From Chlorops oryzae (Eukaryota > Arthropoda > Insecta > Diptera > Chloropidae), in NCBI GenBank assembly GCA_020466095.1, contig CM035807.1, positions 56,280,555-56,344,554 on the forward strand: DNA of 64,000 nucleotides. The letters are read 5' to 3'. A program made the translations under genes and the position numbers. The notes below the pieces were generated by a model that was not told the DNA's origin, did not search any database, and worked only from the letters and a program-made list of their open reading frames with translations. This document shows, one piece after another, positions 31,207-41,807 of the stretch (positions are counted from its first letter, which is position 1; every line of letters starts with the position of its first letter).

Positions 31207-32854
31207 GGGTGTCCCAAAAAAATTTTTTTTCCGAATTTAATAGTAGAACTTAAGGTTTCCGAAAACTTATGGGTCAAAGTATTTTTGAGAATTCTTTCAG
31301 ATTTTTCCTAAAAGGTTTAGAGGTTGCGCTCAGCGGATTTTCCTCAAAAGACCCACATTTCCAAATTTTTGGAGATAGCTTCTTCATAAGCAATGCTTTT
31401 CAGGATTTTTAGATATTAGTCGGTGGAAAAGTATACAATCTTTGTTCTCAAATACATAAACTGCAAAATATACCAACTTTTTAGGCTATTTAGGCATCTT
31501 TAGTAGACATTTTTACGAATAAAATCGGGCGTCAAAACAAGAAGGCCCCGAAATTTCTTAATTTTATATGAAAATGGTTGAAAGTAATGATGCAATTTCA
31601 AAGAGTATGAATTCCTTTGTAATTTGTTAAAGGAAATTAGGATTTTAATCTTATAGTTCCAAAGCTATGTCCCGTTATCTTTTCCAAAACATTATAACAA
31701 AAACACGTTGCATACTTCCAGGCGTACATTTGAAAATTTCATTGCCTTTATCATAGCCAATCAATATTAAATAGACTCAAAATTACGAGTTTTTCATGTT
31801 TCCCTTTTTCTAAAATCTCTTGCTATAAGACGAATTCGCTTTGTCCTTGAATATTTTCCTAGATCGTGAAGAGTAGGTAAGTTCGAACTATTATTATGGA
31901 TTAGTTAACAATTAATTTCCTATCTTCACTTCACCCTAGATATGTCTTCGCTAAGAAAAGGATCTGTGTGGCTTGAGGGTGCAATGATACATTCCTTTAG
32001 CCCAGGCAAATCGCCAACAAAAATAATAAGTAACTTCCTTAAATCACTTTTTAATCTGTTTTTTTAATTTTTATTAAATTTAAGTTTATGGGTAATTAGT
32101 TTCAAATGGTATGTGCCGGAATGTCTCAAACGCATTAGGTTCGCAAATACAACTTTTAAGATTCTGAATACTCCAACGCTAATGCCGCCAAGGACAAAGC
32201 AAATTGGTCTTATAGCAAGAGAAATTAGAAAAAGGGATATTAGCACGGCGGGAAATTTAGCTGAAAATCAATGCCCATGGAAAACTCGTCATTTTGAGTC
32301 TATTTAATATTGATTGGCTATCATATAGGCAATGAATTTTTCAAATGAAAGCCTGGAAGTATGCAACGTGTTTTTGTTATAATGTTTTGGAAAAGATAAC
32401 GGGACATAGCTTTGGAACTATAAGAGTAAAATCCTAATTTTCTTTAACAAATTACAAAGGAATTCATACTCTTTGAAATTGCATCATTACTTTCAACCAT
32501 TTTCATATAAAATTAAGAAATTTCGGGGCCTTCTTTTTTTGACGCCCGAGTTTGTTCGTAAAAATGTCTACTAAAGATGCCTAAATAGCCTATAAAGTTG
32601 GTATATTTTGCAGTTTATGTAACTGAGAACAAAGATTGTATACTTTTCCACCGACTAATATCTAAAAATCCTGAAAAGCATTGCTTATGAAGAAGCTATC
32701 TCCAAAAATTTGGAAATGTGGGTCTTTTGAGGAAAATCCGCTGAGCGCAACCTCTAAACCTTTTAGGAAAAATCTGAAAAAATTCTCAAAAATACTTTGA
32801 CTCACAGGCTTTCGAAAAAACCACGTTCCAAAAAAATTTTTTTTTGGGACACCC
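31207..32854. mobile_element. Foldback element, copy 1 (arms about 590 bp)
   Basis: Two inverted arms, 31207-31799 and about 32279-32854, match along nearly their whole length (for example gacatttttacgaa, tatagttccaaagctatg, ggttgcgctcagcgg). Termini are GGGTGTCCCAAAAAAA, flanked by TA (31205-31206 and 32855-32856). The loop of about 480 bp has no recognised protein, though an open frame of 64 codons runs 32113-32307. The copy at 60.7-61.4 kb belongs to the same family. Confidence 0.9.
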
Positions 32855-32856
32855 TA

Positions 32857-33310
32857 ATGGGGACCCCCTAAGGAGGGGAGATAGAGGGTGGGTATGTTGG
32901 AAGAAAATACTTGTGGTAAAAAAAAGTGGGGGTCGGTCATATATATCATCCCCTAGGAGGGGTTTGACTGTAGTGACAGCCATTTTGTATGAAATTGTGA
33001 TAAAATTAAGGTAATTTTGTATGGGTGACCCCCTAAGGAGGGGTGATAGGGGACCAGTATGTTGGGAATAAATGTTAATGAGACAAAGTTAATTGGGGTC
33101 GGTCAAACATTTGACTCCTCTAGGGGAACTCTGGGGCTAGTTAGGACAGTGGGGGGAAATTTATTAAAATAATTAAATTTGTATGGGAGCCCCCTTAAGG
33201 AGTGGAGATAGGGGGAAGCTTTGTTTGGAGAAATTATTGAGAGTAAAAAAAAATGGGAGTTAGTCTTACATTTGACCCCTCTAGGAGCGACTCTGCTTAC
33301 AGTAACATTA
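32857..33310. repeat. G-rich tandem repeat, about 155-bp unit
   Basis: Three diverged units start near 32865, 33021 and 33182, each with a gtatgggGACCCCCTAAGGAGG-like palindromic start followed by gatagggg and, about 100 bases later, a tcggtcaaacatttgactcc-like block. The start of a further unit (tttttgtatgggga, 31192-31204) lies before the foldback element, which therefore inserted into the array. Confidence 0.75.
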
Positions 33311-33469
33311 AAAATTTTGAAAAAAATCAAAAATTAAATTTTTCAAATGACTTGGTGCGTGACATTTTTTTTTTTATCAAATAACCTTAAAATTAGTATT
33401 TTATGAAGTCTTTAACTAAAAGCTCGTCGTGCTATGATACAGGAAAAGAGTTTCACAAAAAGTCATCAC

Positions 33470-33600
33470 CCTAATGTCTATATCCCGATGAACATTTAAA
33501 AGAGCCAGCCCGTTCGGCCTGTTTTCTTTCGTTTTGTTGCGCAAAACAGTTTTCAGACGGCGCAATGAAGAAAACGAACACTGAAGCAGCGCTTAGACGT
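33470..33600 (-). pseudogene. hAT transposase C-terminal dimerization fragment
   Basis: On the minus strand, FSSLRRLKTVLRNKT followed by NGLALLNVHRDI matches the C-terminal dimerization segment of hAT transposases (ZMYM/TTF-type), which holds the transposase oligomer together. Other parts of the protein are not recognisable, so only a remnant survives. Confidence 0.65.
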
Positions 33601-33888
33601 TCATGCATGTTGAATGGAATTTTATTGTCGATCACGATACGAGAACAATCTGCCATTTGTACATTGCTCGTCTAACCAGTAGAGTATGTTTGAACTTCTG
33701 AGCTCCGCTCCTATTTTGTCTTCAATGTAACCGTTTCCGTTTTGGCTTCTAGAAACTTTCATTTGTGCCAAAGAGTGCATTGGAAATACAATTTAAAAAA
33801 ACATAGTCAGATTAATGACGGGGGGAGGGAGGGGGGGGGATTAACACCCAAACCCCCACCCCCCCTTGGCAACGTCCCTGACCAGCAC

Positions 33889-35640
33889 CCAAGAATAAAA
33901 AACATGTGCAATATTTTCGGGGTTTTGTGGACAACTTTAGGAAATTTATTCTGAATGCAGCCCGAATATTGCTGGCTCTCACCACTTTGTTGAAAAAGGG
34001 TGTAGAATATGAGTGGTCTGAATCCTGTCAAAACGTAATGGTAGCCTTAAACACCGCTACTACCAGTCCGTCGATTTTAAGGTATGCTGATTTTTCCCAA
34101 CTCTTCTTGCTGACTACAGATGCCAGCAATGAGGCTTTGGTGCAATTCTATCACAAGGAGCAATGGGAGAAGAGCAACTGATTTATTTTGCAAGTAGAGC
34201 ATTGAGTGAGACGGAACAAAGCTACTCAACCATAGAGAAGGAGTTCTTGGCTATATTGTGGGCCACAAAAAACTTCAGATCATATTTACTGGGGCGTCAT
34301 TTCACTGTTTATACTGATCATAAGCCGTTGAGGGGAATAGCCAATTTAAAAGACCTAACGTCTAGGTTGGCCAGATTTCGACACAAGTTGTCAGAGTTTG
34401 ACTTTGAAATTTGTTAAAAGCTGGGGAAAACAAATCAGAATGCGACGCTCTAAGTAGATTGCACTATGAAGACACCAACAAAGCCGTAGTAACAAGATCT
34501 CAAGCCAGGCAAGAAGCAGATCCGTCAAATAGTTCAGTGATATTCGGTGAAACTTGTATGGAAAATAAAGAAGAAGAAGACGTGTTAAACAACCCCGATT
34601 TAGGGAAGGAGGATTCTGCCGTTTTCTTGACAAAAACCATTGATATAAAAAATGTATTGAAACAATTTCATAACAGTCCGATGTCTGGTCATAAAGGGGC
34701 CCTGAGAACATATTTCCGTATTTCCAGCGCCAATTTAAGTGGAGCGGAATGCAACGTCAAATAAGAGATTATATCAAGGCCTGTACCAACTCTTAGCAGA
34801 CTTAGCGTGCCAAAGCGACAAAAATGCCCATGGTTATAACAGAAACAGCTCATAGACCATTCGACAAATTGTTTATGGACATGGTAGGTCCTCTACCTAC
34901 CACCGCCTCAGGCAACAACTTTATTCTCACAGTAATAGATCATTTTTCTAAATATTTTATTTGTGCAGCCATGCCAGATGCAGAAGCTAGGACAGTAGCA
35001 AAAACCTTCTTTAAAGAGGTCATTTCTTGGTGAACGATAGCGGCACGAATTTTACTTCCAAACTGTTTTCAGATATTTGCAAGCTACTGGGAGTGAAAAG
35101 ACTTACAACTAGTCCATATCACACCCAGTCAAACGGGGAACTGGAAAGATGTCACCGGCCTGTGGCCGAACATCTTCGTCGTAAATGAAGATGGTACGAA
35201 CTGGGACGAGTGGCTAAGCTATTCTATGGCTTATGCACGTGCATAATAATTTGGTTCACAACGCGACCAAACATATACCTACTAAGGTGCTTTTTGGTTT
35301 CAATGTGGATTTGCCAGTAAATGTAAATAAAAACCCGCCCCTCTTTATAACCCGGACGACTACAGCAAAATTCTGAAATACCAAATTCCAAGAAAGTCTG
35401 AATTGGTACGTAAGAACATGGAAAACTCCAAAGAAAATTCGAAGAAATAAAATGATACCACAGTAAATTTCAAACATTTAAAAGCAGTGAAAAAGTTTGG
35501 CTAAAAAACCAGAATCGCAAAAACACCATGGGAAGTCCCGTTAATCGTAATGTCCGCTTTTGAGCCGGTGAATGCCAAGCTTTTAATAAGGCGAAAGGAA
35601 AAAACGTACCAAAAAACCTTTTGAAACCATACCACAAGTA
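33889..35640 (+). pseudogene. Gypsy A pol, 3' block (RNase H, integrase)
   Basis: It continues the host element after the hAT duplication. The connection region (RKFILNAARILLALTTLLKKG) and RNase H (TDASNEAL, then after a frameshift near 34165 YSTIEKEFLAILWA and FTVYTDHKPL) are followed by an integrase zinc-finger remnant (SPMSGHKGALRT) and the core with FDKLFMDMVGPLP (first Asp), SGTNFTS (second Asp) and NGELERCHR (Glu). The C-terminal tail (VWLKNQNRK) ends near 35640. Frame changes near 34165, 34415 and 35030 and several stops disable it. Confidence 0.85.
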
Positions 35641-36120
35641 ATAACAATAATTATACTTAAGATTATATTTTTTCTTTCTCTAACTTACTTTTAATCAAAT
35701 AGGATAATATTTCAGCAGCTAAGGTGGTGGGATTGCACTTTGTACTAAATATAAGAACTTTAACCCTCTTATTTTTCCATATCAGATCCACACTCAGTAA
35801 AGAGGAATACTGGAATTCCTCAGCAACACGAAAATTCGGAGAGCGACTGAAAGCAGACAATAATAACACATTGGTTTTCAAAAACCTAAATTGGACTGCC
35901 TAGCATAGACGAGGCAGCATCACTCTTTGCTTTCCTTCTTGTTTTGTTCTAGGAATACACCTTCACCGCGGAACGAAAAAGCAACGCCGAACACCGTAGT
36001 GTATATTGATTTAGCTACAAACACATAAGTGTAGACATTCAGCAGCTAATTTGAAGGCCTGACTCTAATAGTTCTTAGTTTCTTTGATTTATTTGGTTTT
36101 ATAACATGGAATGGATAACA
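35641..36120. other. Junction between elements A and D
   Basis: No protein is assigned. Bases 35885-36060 contain a segment (caaaaacctaaattgga ... ttctaggaatac) that recurs at 37080-37220, before the pol frame of element D. A possible LTR or leader of element D lies here but could not be delimited. Confidence 0.4.
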
Positions 36121-37220
36121 CTTATAACTTTATTGCTGGAATGAGTAAACGAATTAAACCAAGCGCAGTGCTCATTGAGGAGTCTAAAGCCCACAACAAG
36201 ATTATAAGAGAAGCATTAAGTAGCGCCGTAAAAGGACAATAAACTGAGGAATCGGAAAGAGGCAAGGCAACAGTGAGGGAACAGAAAAAGGAATCCGGAT
36301 ACCTCAAGGTAGAAGTAAGGAATCTACGAGAAAGTTTAAGGCATCTCTGTCGTACTTCTTCCTCTCCTTCCCGTACTTCTACTCTAACAACACCTGACCT
36401 ATAGGTAGAATCTGGTGAGTAGAATAAAGACACCATTTCATTTCACAGCAAAGGCTTCAGGAATTAGCGAAATTAACTTTTAATGATTACGACACAAAAA
36501 ATGGAATAAAATGCATTTAACAAAGATTAGCGGCCCATGCTTTCGATTCATTGTCAGACAAGGCCTTTAGTGGCATTGACGAACTGTGCAAGTTCGTCAA
36601 ACAGATTTAAAAAAAAAAAAGAACGCTGAAAGATATTAGAGCAGAAATAATATCGAGTAAACAGAAAGCAGGAGAATCTATTTGCCTTTTTGGGTATAGG
36701 GTTGAGGCCTTATTGAATGAAGCAGAGAGTATCATTGGCGATAAACGGAGAGATCGTTTCGTAGGATGCCAAAAGAAACTAACCCGCGGTCTCATAAAAA
36801 TAGGTTAGGAAGCCGAGGAGTTATTTGGCGATACCCCTTGCACATAAATACAGTGGACTCGGATAGTCCAAATGCCATGAAAACACCACCTCCCCCTCAA
36901 CGTTTCATTTGCCAGCGGGGGCCACTCAACGGAATCATGTTTTCGTGCATGATAAAACAGTCAAAATGGTAGGAACGAGCAAGAAATGACATGACGGACG
37001 ACAACTAACTACACTTACTGCTCACGACGCGGTCATGTTATAGACCATTAAAAGAGCGAGTGCCGCCAAAAAGAACAAATTATTTTACAAAACCTAAATT
37101 GGATTTACTTAGCAGAAACAAAGCGACATCGTTTATTTTTTTAGTTCTGTCTTATTCTAGGAATACGGCTTAACACCAGGACAAATCAACAAAGTCAAAC
37201 CTCAATAGACATCGAATCTA
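35885..37220 (+). repeat. Duplicated leader-like segment of element D
   Basis: About 140 bp is present twice, at roughly 35885-36030 and 37085-37220. Both copies start aaaacctaaattgga, contain an AGCA/GACATC-like middle and end in a pyrimidine-rich stretch plus ttctaggaatac. One precedes the gag-like region and the other the pol frame. The stretch before GAATAC resembles a splice acceptor. The similarity is diverged, so exact ends are uncertain. Confidence 0.5.
36121..36960 (+). pseudogene. Element D gag-like remnant
   Basis: Protein-like segments occur in more than one frame: GMSKRIKPSAVLIEESKAHN (36138 on), a basic region to about 36400, then FDSLSDKAFSGIDELCKFVK (36540-36600) and SICLFGYRVEALLNEAES (36670-36735). 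The order and style fit a gypsy-type gag upstream of pol. Several stops and shifts break it. There is no zinc knuckle. Confidence 0.45.
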
Positions 37221-37268
37221 CGCCCTCATTTAAATTTTCGCATGTTCATTAACCCATAGGTTCCCAAA

Positions 37269-40148
37269 ATGGAAATGATAGCACTTAGAAATTTAACCTT
37301 GGAAGAGCTACGAAAGACTTGTAGAAATTTCAATTTAGTTCCCAGAGGCGAGCGGGCCGAGATGCAACGCCGCTTATTGTTACATATAGGAAAATTGAAA
37401 AGGGAAAATAAAAACCAGCCTAGCCTTTTTACACATATGAGGTGCTGTTGTGACGTCTGCAATAACATTTGGCATCAACCAAAGAAAAACATTGTAGAAA
37501 AGAAAGGTACAGGCGAAAATCCCGATAAAGCAGTTCACGAGAAAACCCCTTCCCCCATGGAAAAAGAACACAACCAAGACCGACGTCGAATTTTTAAGGA
37601 AATAATGATTTACGACTCGAATGGAGAGCAACACGCTATGACAGCATTCTTGGACACAGGCAGTGACTTAAGTACAATATCAACCTTCAAATATTTTGAG
37701 CTTTTTAATGAAAGAGATTTCGAGGGAAAAGGTACCCTCGTTTACGGTGTGGGGGGAGGTCAAACGAAGACGGAAGGGACAGTTAGCGTTAGGATAAAAA
37801 TCGATAACTTGCCACTTCTACTGAAGATGCACATCATGCATGAAGCGGATGCTCTGTTCCAAATCACAATCGGCAACGACATCCTTAAGTATTTAGACAT
37901 CTTGATTTCCGAAGAGGGAGCCACATTTCTCCGGAAGACACAAGACGCTTCCCCTCACGACCTTCGCGTTATTAGCACGACCGTCAATTATTCTACAGCC
38001 ACTAGATCAGTTTTTGAAGAAGAACTCTTAAACTTCAAAGTTCAAAATTCGCCGAATAGTACATTGCACGAAGAACTTGATTTAGTGCATTTAGATCATA
38101 TCACTCGAGAAGAAATAGAACTATTAGTCAGGAACTATCGCTCAATCAAAATTTTCAATTCGCCAGTAAAGTTGGGATTGCGATTAAGCGACAACATTCC
38201 ATTTTCGCATCTCCCAGTCAAGCTGCCCGCATGCGATCGAGAAATAGTCAATACCCAGGTGAATGAGTGGTTAAACGAGGGGACAATTCGGCTCAGCACA
38301 TCTGAATACTCATCGCCAATCTATAAAGTATCAGGAGTAAACAGAAAGGAGTTTTTCAGGGTCGACTACCACAAGTTAAACCAGAAAATTATCCCGGAGA
38401 ACTTGCCGGTGTTATCCCTCGACGATGTACTGAAGAGACTGCAAGAAGCGAAAGTTTACACCGCGTTGGTGGTAAAAGCAAGCTCTTTACGTATACCAAT
38501 TGCAGAAGGCTCCAAACATTTTACATCATTTGTAACTGAAGATGGACAATATGAATTCAATTACGTACCTTTTGGTTTAGCTAACAGACAGACAGAAGTC
38601 AACCAGTTCATTAACAATATTTGCCAGGATTTATTTAAAAGTAACGCCAAAATCTTTTTTGAAGACCAAATAGTCATCGCAGCCAACTCAGAATTGGAAG
38701 GGATACAGAATTTAACCAAAGTATTAAAAGCGGTAAAAGAAGGGGGACTAGACATAAATTGGATTAATAGCACGTACATGTCGAGCGAGTTCCTTTTTAG
38801 GGGGTATCAAACAGAGGGGGCAACAATAAGACCAGCTTAAAAATTTCTGAGAAAGATACGAAGATCACCATTCCCACACGATCAAGATTCAGTAAAGAAA
38901 TTCCTAGGATTAACATCGCACCTAAGAAGGTTCGTTCCAGAGTATGCAATGGTAGTAAAGCCACTATCAGACCTACTCCGAAAAAATTCAAAGTTCTCTG
39001 TTAATATCAAATGCGAGCTAGCATTCAAACAAATTAAAGAATGCTTAATAAATGCCCCGGTTTTGACATTATTCAATCCGGACACCCTGAAGAAAATCCT
39101 GACGTTGGCAAATCAACATACCTATAGCGTTACCCTCCTCCAAAAGATTCCTCCCCATTTTTCGTGGTTTCCTATTGAATCTATAAGTAGAAGAACAACA
39201 TATTCAGAATCTCGGTATTCGCAATGTGAATTGGAGGTTCTGGCCGCCATTTCCGCATTGAAGAAGTGGAAAACCCACTTAAGGGACACAAAAGTACGAA
39301 TCGTAACTAATAGTGGGGCTTTTTCAAATGCCATGAGTAAGGCAGATAAACAACCCCGTGTAGAACGATGGAAAAGCTTCCTGCAGGAATTCGACTATAG
39401 TCTGGAGTACCGTCATCAGCCAAGACCAAAAGAAGACACAATTTTAAACAGAATATATCAATTATTAGTAGAGACCACCTTGAAAGAAAGATTAAAAGCA
39501 GACCAACAACAGGACCAATGGACTAGACTAGTTATCCAGCTAATAGAGCATACCGAGTACGAGGACTTTTTCCTGCGGTGCGGGGTGTTGCACAAAGATA
39601 CCACTAAGGAACTTTTGGTAATACCCGTAACGTTGGAACGGGAAATCATTAACATCGCACATGGTCAAGGACATCTGTCAGCAAAAGAAACTCAAAATTT
39701 GCTGGAGGATTCCGTATTTATTCCAAATGTGAAATTAAAGGTAGAACAGATATTAAACGATTGTTAAGAATGCATAATAACAAAACAGAGGTCGAAAGAA
39801 CCATCAGGACTGCTCAGTCCAATCGATAAGGGGGACCGGCCTTTACGAACGCTATATCTGGGTCACGTGGGACCATTTGCTCCAACGGTCAAACAATATA
39901 CCCACATTCTAACCATAATAGACTCCCTTTCCAGATACATTTGGCTTTTTCCAATAAAGGAGATAGACAGGGTTGTACTAGCGTCATACCTTTTAATCCC
40001 CGTATCCCAACAACATTTCAAGTTGGAATTTTTAACGTTACACGTTTCACGTAACCAGAAAAAATGGGATTCTATAGCCAAAATGCAGGTTATCCTCTAT
40101 GCTCTAGAATGCGAATTCGTTTCAAATCGAAATTCGTTTGAAAAGTAA
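37269..40148 (+). pseudogene. Element D pol: one frame, catalytic sites replaced
   Basis: From ATG 37269 a single frame of 960 codons runs to 40148 with only two stops (TAA 38838-38840 and TAA 39765-39767). The first 523 residues hold a SAP-like helix pair (about 5-42), a Cys cluster (CCCDVC, 59-64), an aspartyl protease with intact DTGS (129-132) and a gypsy-type RT. In the RT the first catalytic Asp is Val (V401) and the YxDD box reads FFED (463-466). The next 272 codons hold RNase H with its first Asp changed (LANQHT) and VTNS for VTD-type, and the integrase HH finger. The integrase core then reads YLGHVGPF, lacking the first Asp. A foldback insertion follows. Protein-coding quality is high but the polymerase and integrase should be inactive. 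Confidence 0.75.
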
Positions 40149-40228
40149 TAATTCTGATTTTGAATGAGTCATTGAAACGAAATGAATAAATTTCGAGGTT
40201 TTTTATTCGAATTCGGATTCTAGGGCAT
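40099..40228. mobile_element. 130-bp foldback/MITE
   Basis: The ends ATGCTCTAGAATGCGAATTCG (40099) and its inverted form ATGCCCTAGAATCCGAATTC at 40228 give a 21-bp terminal inverted repeat with two mismatches; inner sequence also pairs (cgtttcaaatc / tgaaacgaaatg). It interrupts the integrase part of element D. No clear target duplication was found. Confidence 0.6.
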
Positions 40229-40513
40229 GTCTGATTATTCATATTTTTTAATCACAGGTAAATATTAATATAAATGAATGAGAACAACTCAAAACATTGA
40301 ATAAGACAAAGGTATGGTTGATTAAATATTTGTAGCGAGTCTTTATTAGTTTACACATCTCCAGTGAGTTCAAACACTCAAAAAAAATTTTTTTTTTCCT
40401 GAGTCAAACTTAATCATTATTGCATACTTCTTGGGTGCTATTACATTATGAACTTATTCCAGTTTTGAAGTCATTCGTTGATCATTTTGCATATCCATAT
40501 ATACATATGTATA
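40229..40513. other. Spacer, nothing recognised
   Basis: This is AT-rich sequence ending with catatatgtata before the TA duplication of the mariner element. Confidence 0.4.
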
Positions 40514-41805
40514 ACAGGTTGATTGATAAGTCCCCGGTCTGACACATAAATGGCGTGGCTAGTATTAAATGCATATTATTTTTATATAATGGCAACCTTC
40601 AAATGATTCGTGTCAAAATTTGACGTCTGTAAGTCAATTAGTTTGTGAGATAGAGCGTCTTTTGTGAAGCAACTTTTGTTATTGTGAAAAAAATGGAAAA
40701 AAAGGAATTTCGTGTTTTGATAAAATACTGTTTTCTGAAGGGAAAAAATACAGTGGAAGCAACAACTTGGCTTGATAATGAGTTTCCGGACCCTGCCCCA
40801 GGAAAATCAACAATAATTGATTGGTATGCAAAATTCAAGCGTGGTGAAATGAGCACGGAGGACGGTGAACGCAGTGGATGCCCGAAACAGGTGGTTACCG
40901 ACGAAAACATCAAAAAAGTTCACAAAATGATTTTGAATGACCGTAAAATGAAGTTGATCGAGATAGCAGAGGCCTTAAAGATATCAAAGGAACGTGTTGG
41001 TCATATCATTCATCAATATTTGGATATGAAAAAGCTCTGTGCAAAATGGGTGCCGCGTGAGCTCACATTTGACCAAAAACAACAACGTGTGATGATTCTG
41101 AGCGGTGTTTGCAGCTGTTAACTCGCAATACACCCGACATTTTGCGTCGATATGTCACAATGGATGAAACATGGCTCTATCACTACACTCCTGAGTCCAA
41201 TCGACAGTCGCCTGAGTGGACAGCGATCGGTGAACCGTCTCCGAAGCGTGGAAAGACTCAAAAGTCCGCTGGCAAAGTAATGGCCTCTTTTTTTTGGGAT
41301 GGGCATGGAATAATTTTTATCGATTATCTTGAGAAGGGAAAAACCATCAACAGTGACTATTATATGTCGTTATTGGAGCGTTTGAAGGTCGAAATCGCGG
41401 CAAAACGGCCCCATATGAAGAAGAAAAAAGTGTTGTTCCACCAAGACAACGCACCGTGCCACAAGTCATTGAGAACGATGGCAAAAATTCATGAATTAGG
41501 CTTCGAATTGCTTCCCCACCCACCGTATTCTCCAGATCTGGCCCCCAGCGACTTTTTTTTGTTCTCAGACCTCAAAAGGATGCTCGCAGAGAAAAAATTT
41601 GGCTGCAATGAAGAAGTGATCGCCGAAACTGAGGCCTATTTTGAGGCAAAACCGAAGGAGTACTACCAAAATGGTATCAAAAAATTGGAAGGTCGTTATA
41701 ATCGTTGTATCGCTCTTGAAGGGAACTATGTTGAATAATAAAAACGAATTTTGACAAAAAAATGTGTTTTTCTTTGTTAGACCGGGGACTTATCAGCCAA
41801 CCTGT
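40514..41805 (+). mobile_element. Himar1-like mariner (irritans group)
   Basis: The ends ACAGGTTGATTGATAAGTCC (40514) and, inverted, ACAGGTTGGCTGATAAGTCC (41805) flank a single transposase gene, with TA duplications at 40512-40513 and 41806-41807. Termini and protein are of the Himar1/irritans type. Length 1,292 bp is full size. The transposase carries one frameshift. Confidence 0.95.
40693..41738 (+). pseudogene. Mariner transposase (irritans/Himar1-like), one frameshift
   Basis: The transposase binds the terminal repeats and catalyses cut-and-paste into TA. The start is ATG 40693. The N-terminal HTH domains (KGKNTVEATTWL; LKISKERVGHIIHQYL) and WVPREL motif are intact. The DD34D catalytic Asps appear in VTMDETW, FHQDNAPCH and SPDLAPSDFFLF. 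One base was lost near 41090, shifting frame between RVMILSGV and the downstream RCLQLL-equivalent block (41109 onward). Length matches the family (about 348 residues). One repair-scale lesion shows it is a recent copy. Confidence 0.93.
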
Positions 41806-41807
41806 TA

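Larger units (their letters stand above)
30295..33880 (-). mobile_element. hAT-type DNA transposon, decayed
   Basis: The ends CAGGCACGTAGCCAGG (30295) and, inverted, CAGGGACGTTGCCAAGG (33880) are imperfect terminal repeats, flanked by an exact 8-bp duplication ACCAGCAC (30287-30294 and 33881-33888), the hAT hallmark. A transposase C-terminus is recognisable on the minus strand. Long G runs lie just inside both ends. A foldback element and tandem repeats fill much of the interior. Confidence 0.85.
16140..35640 (+). mobile_element. Ty3/gypsy element A, split by two later insertions
   Basis: The pol gene of an old gypsy element lies in three blocks: 16140-17196, 30155-30294 and 33889-35640. LTR element B separates the first two (duplication GCTC at 17193-17196 and 30151-30154), and the hAT-type element separates the last two (duplication ACCAGCAC). 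Skipping the insertions joins RT to RT and RT to RNase H at the expected family positions. No LTR of A was identified. The copy is also broken by several point frameshifts and is the oldest layer of the stack. Confidence 0.85.
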
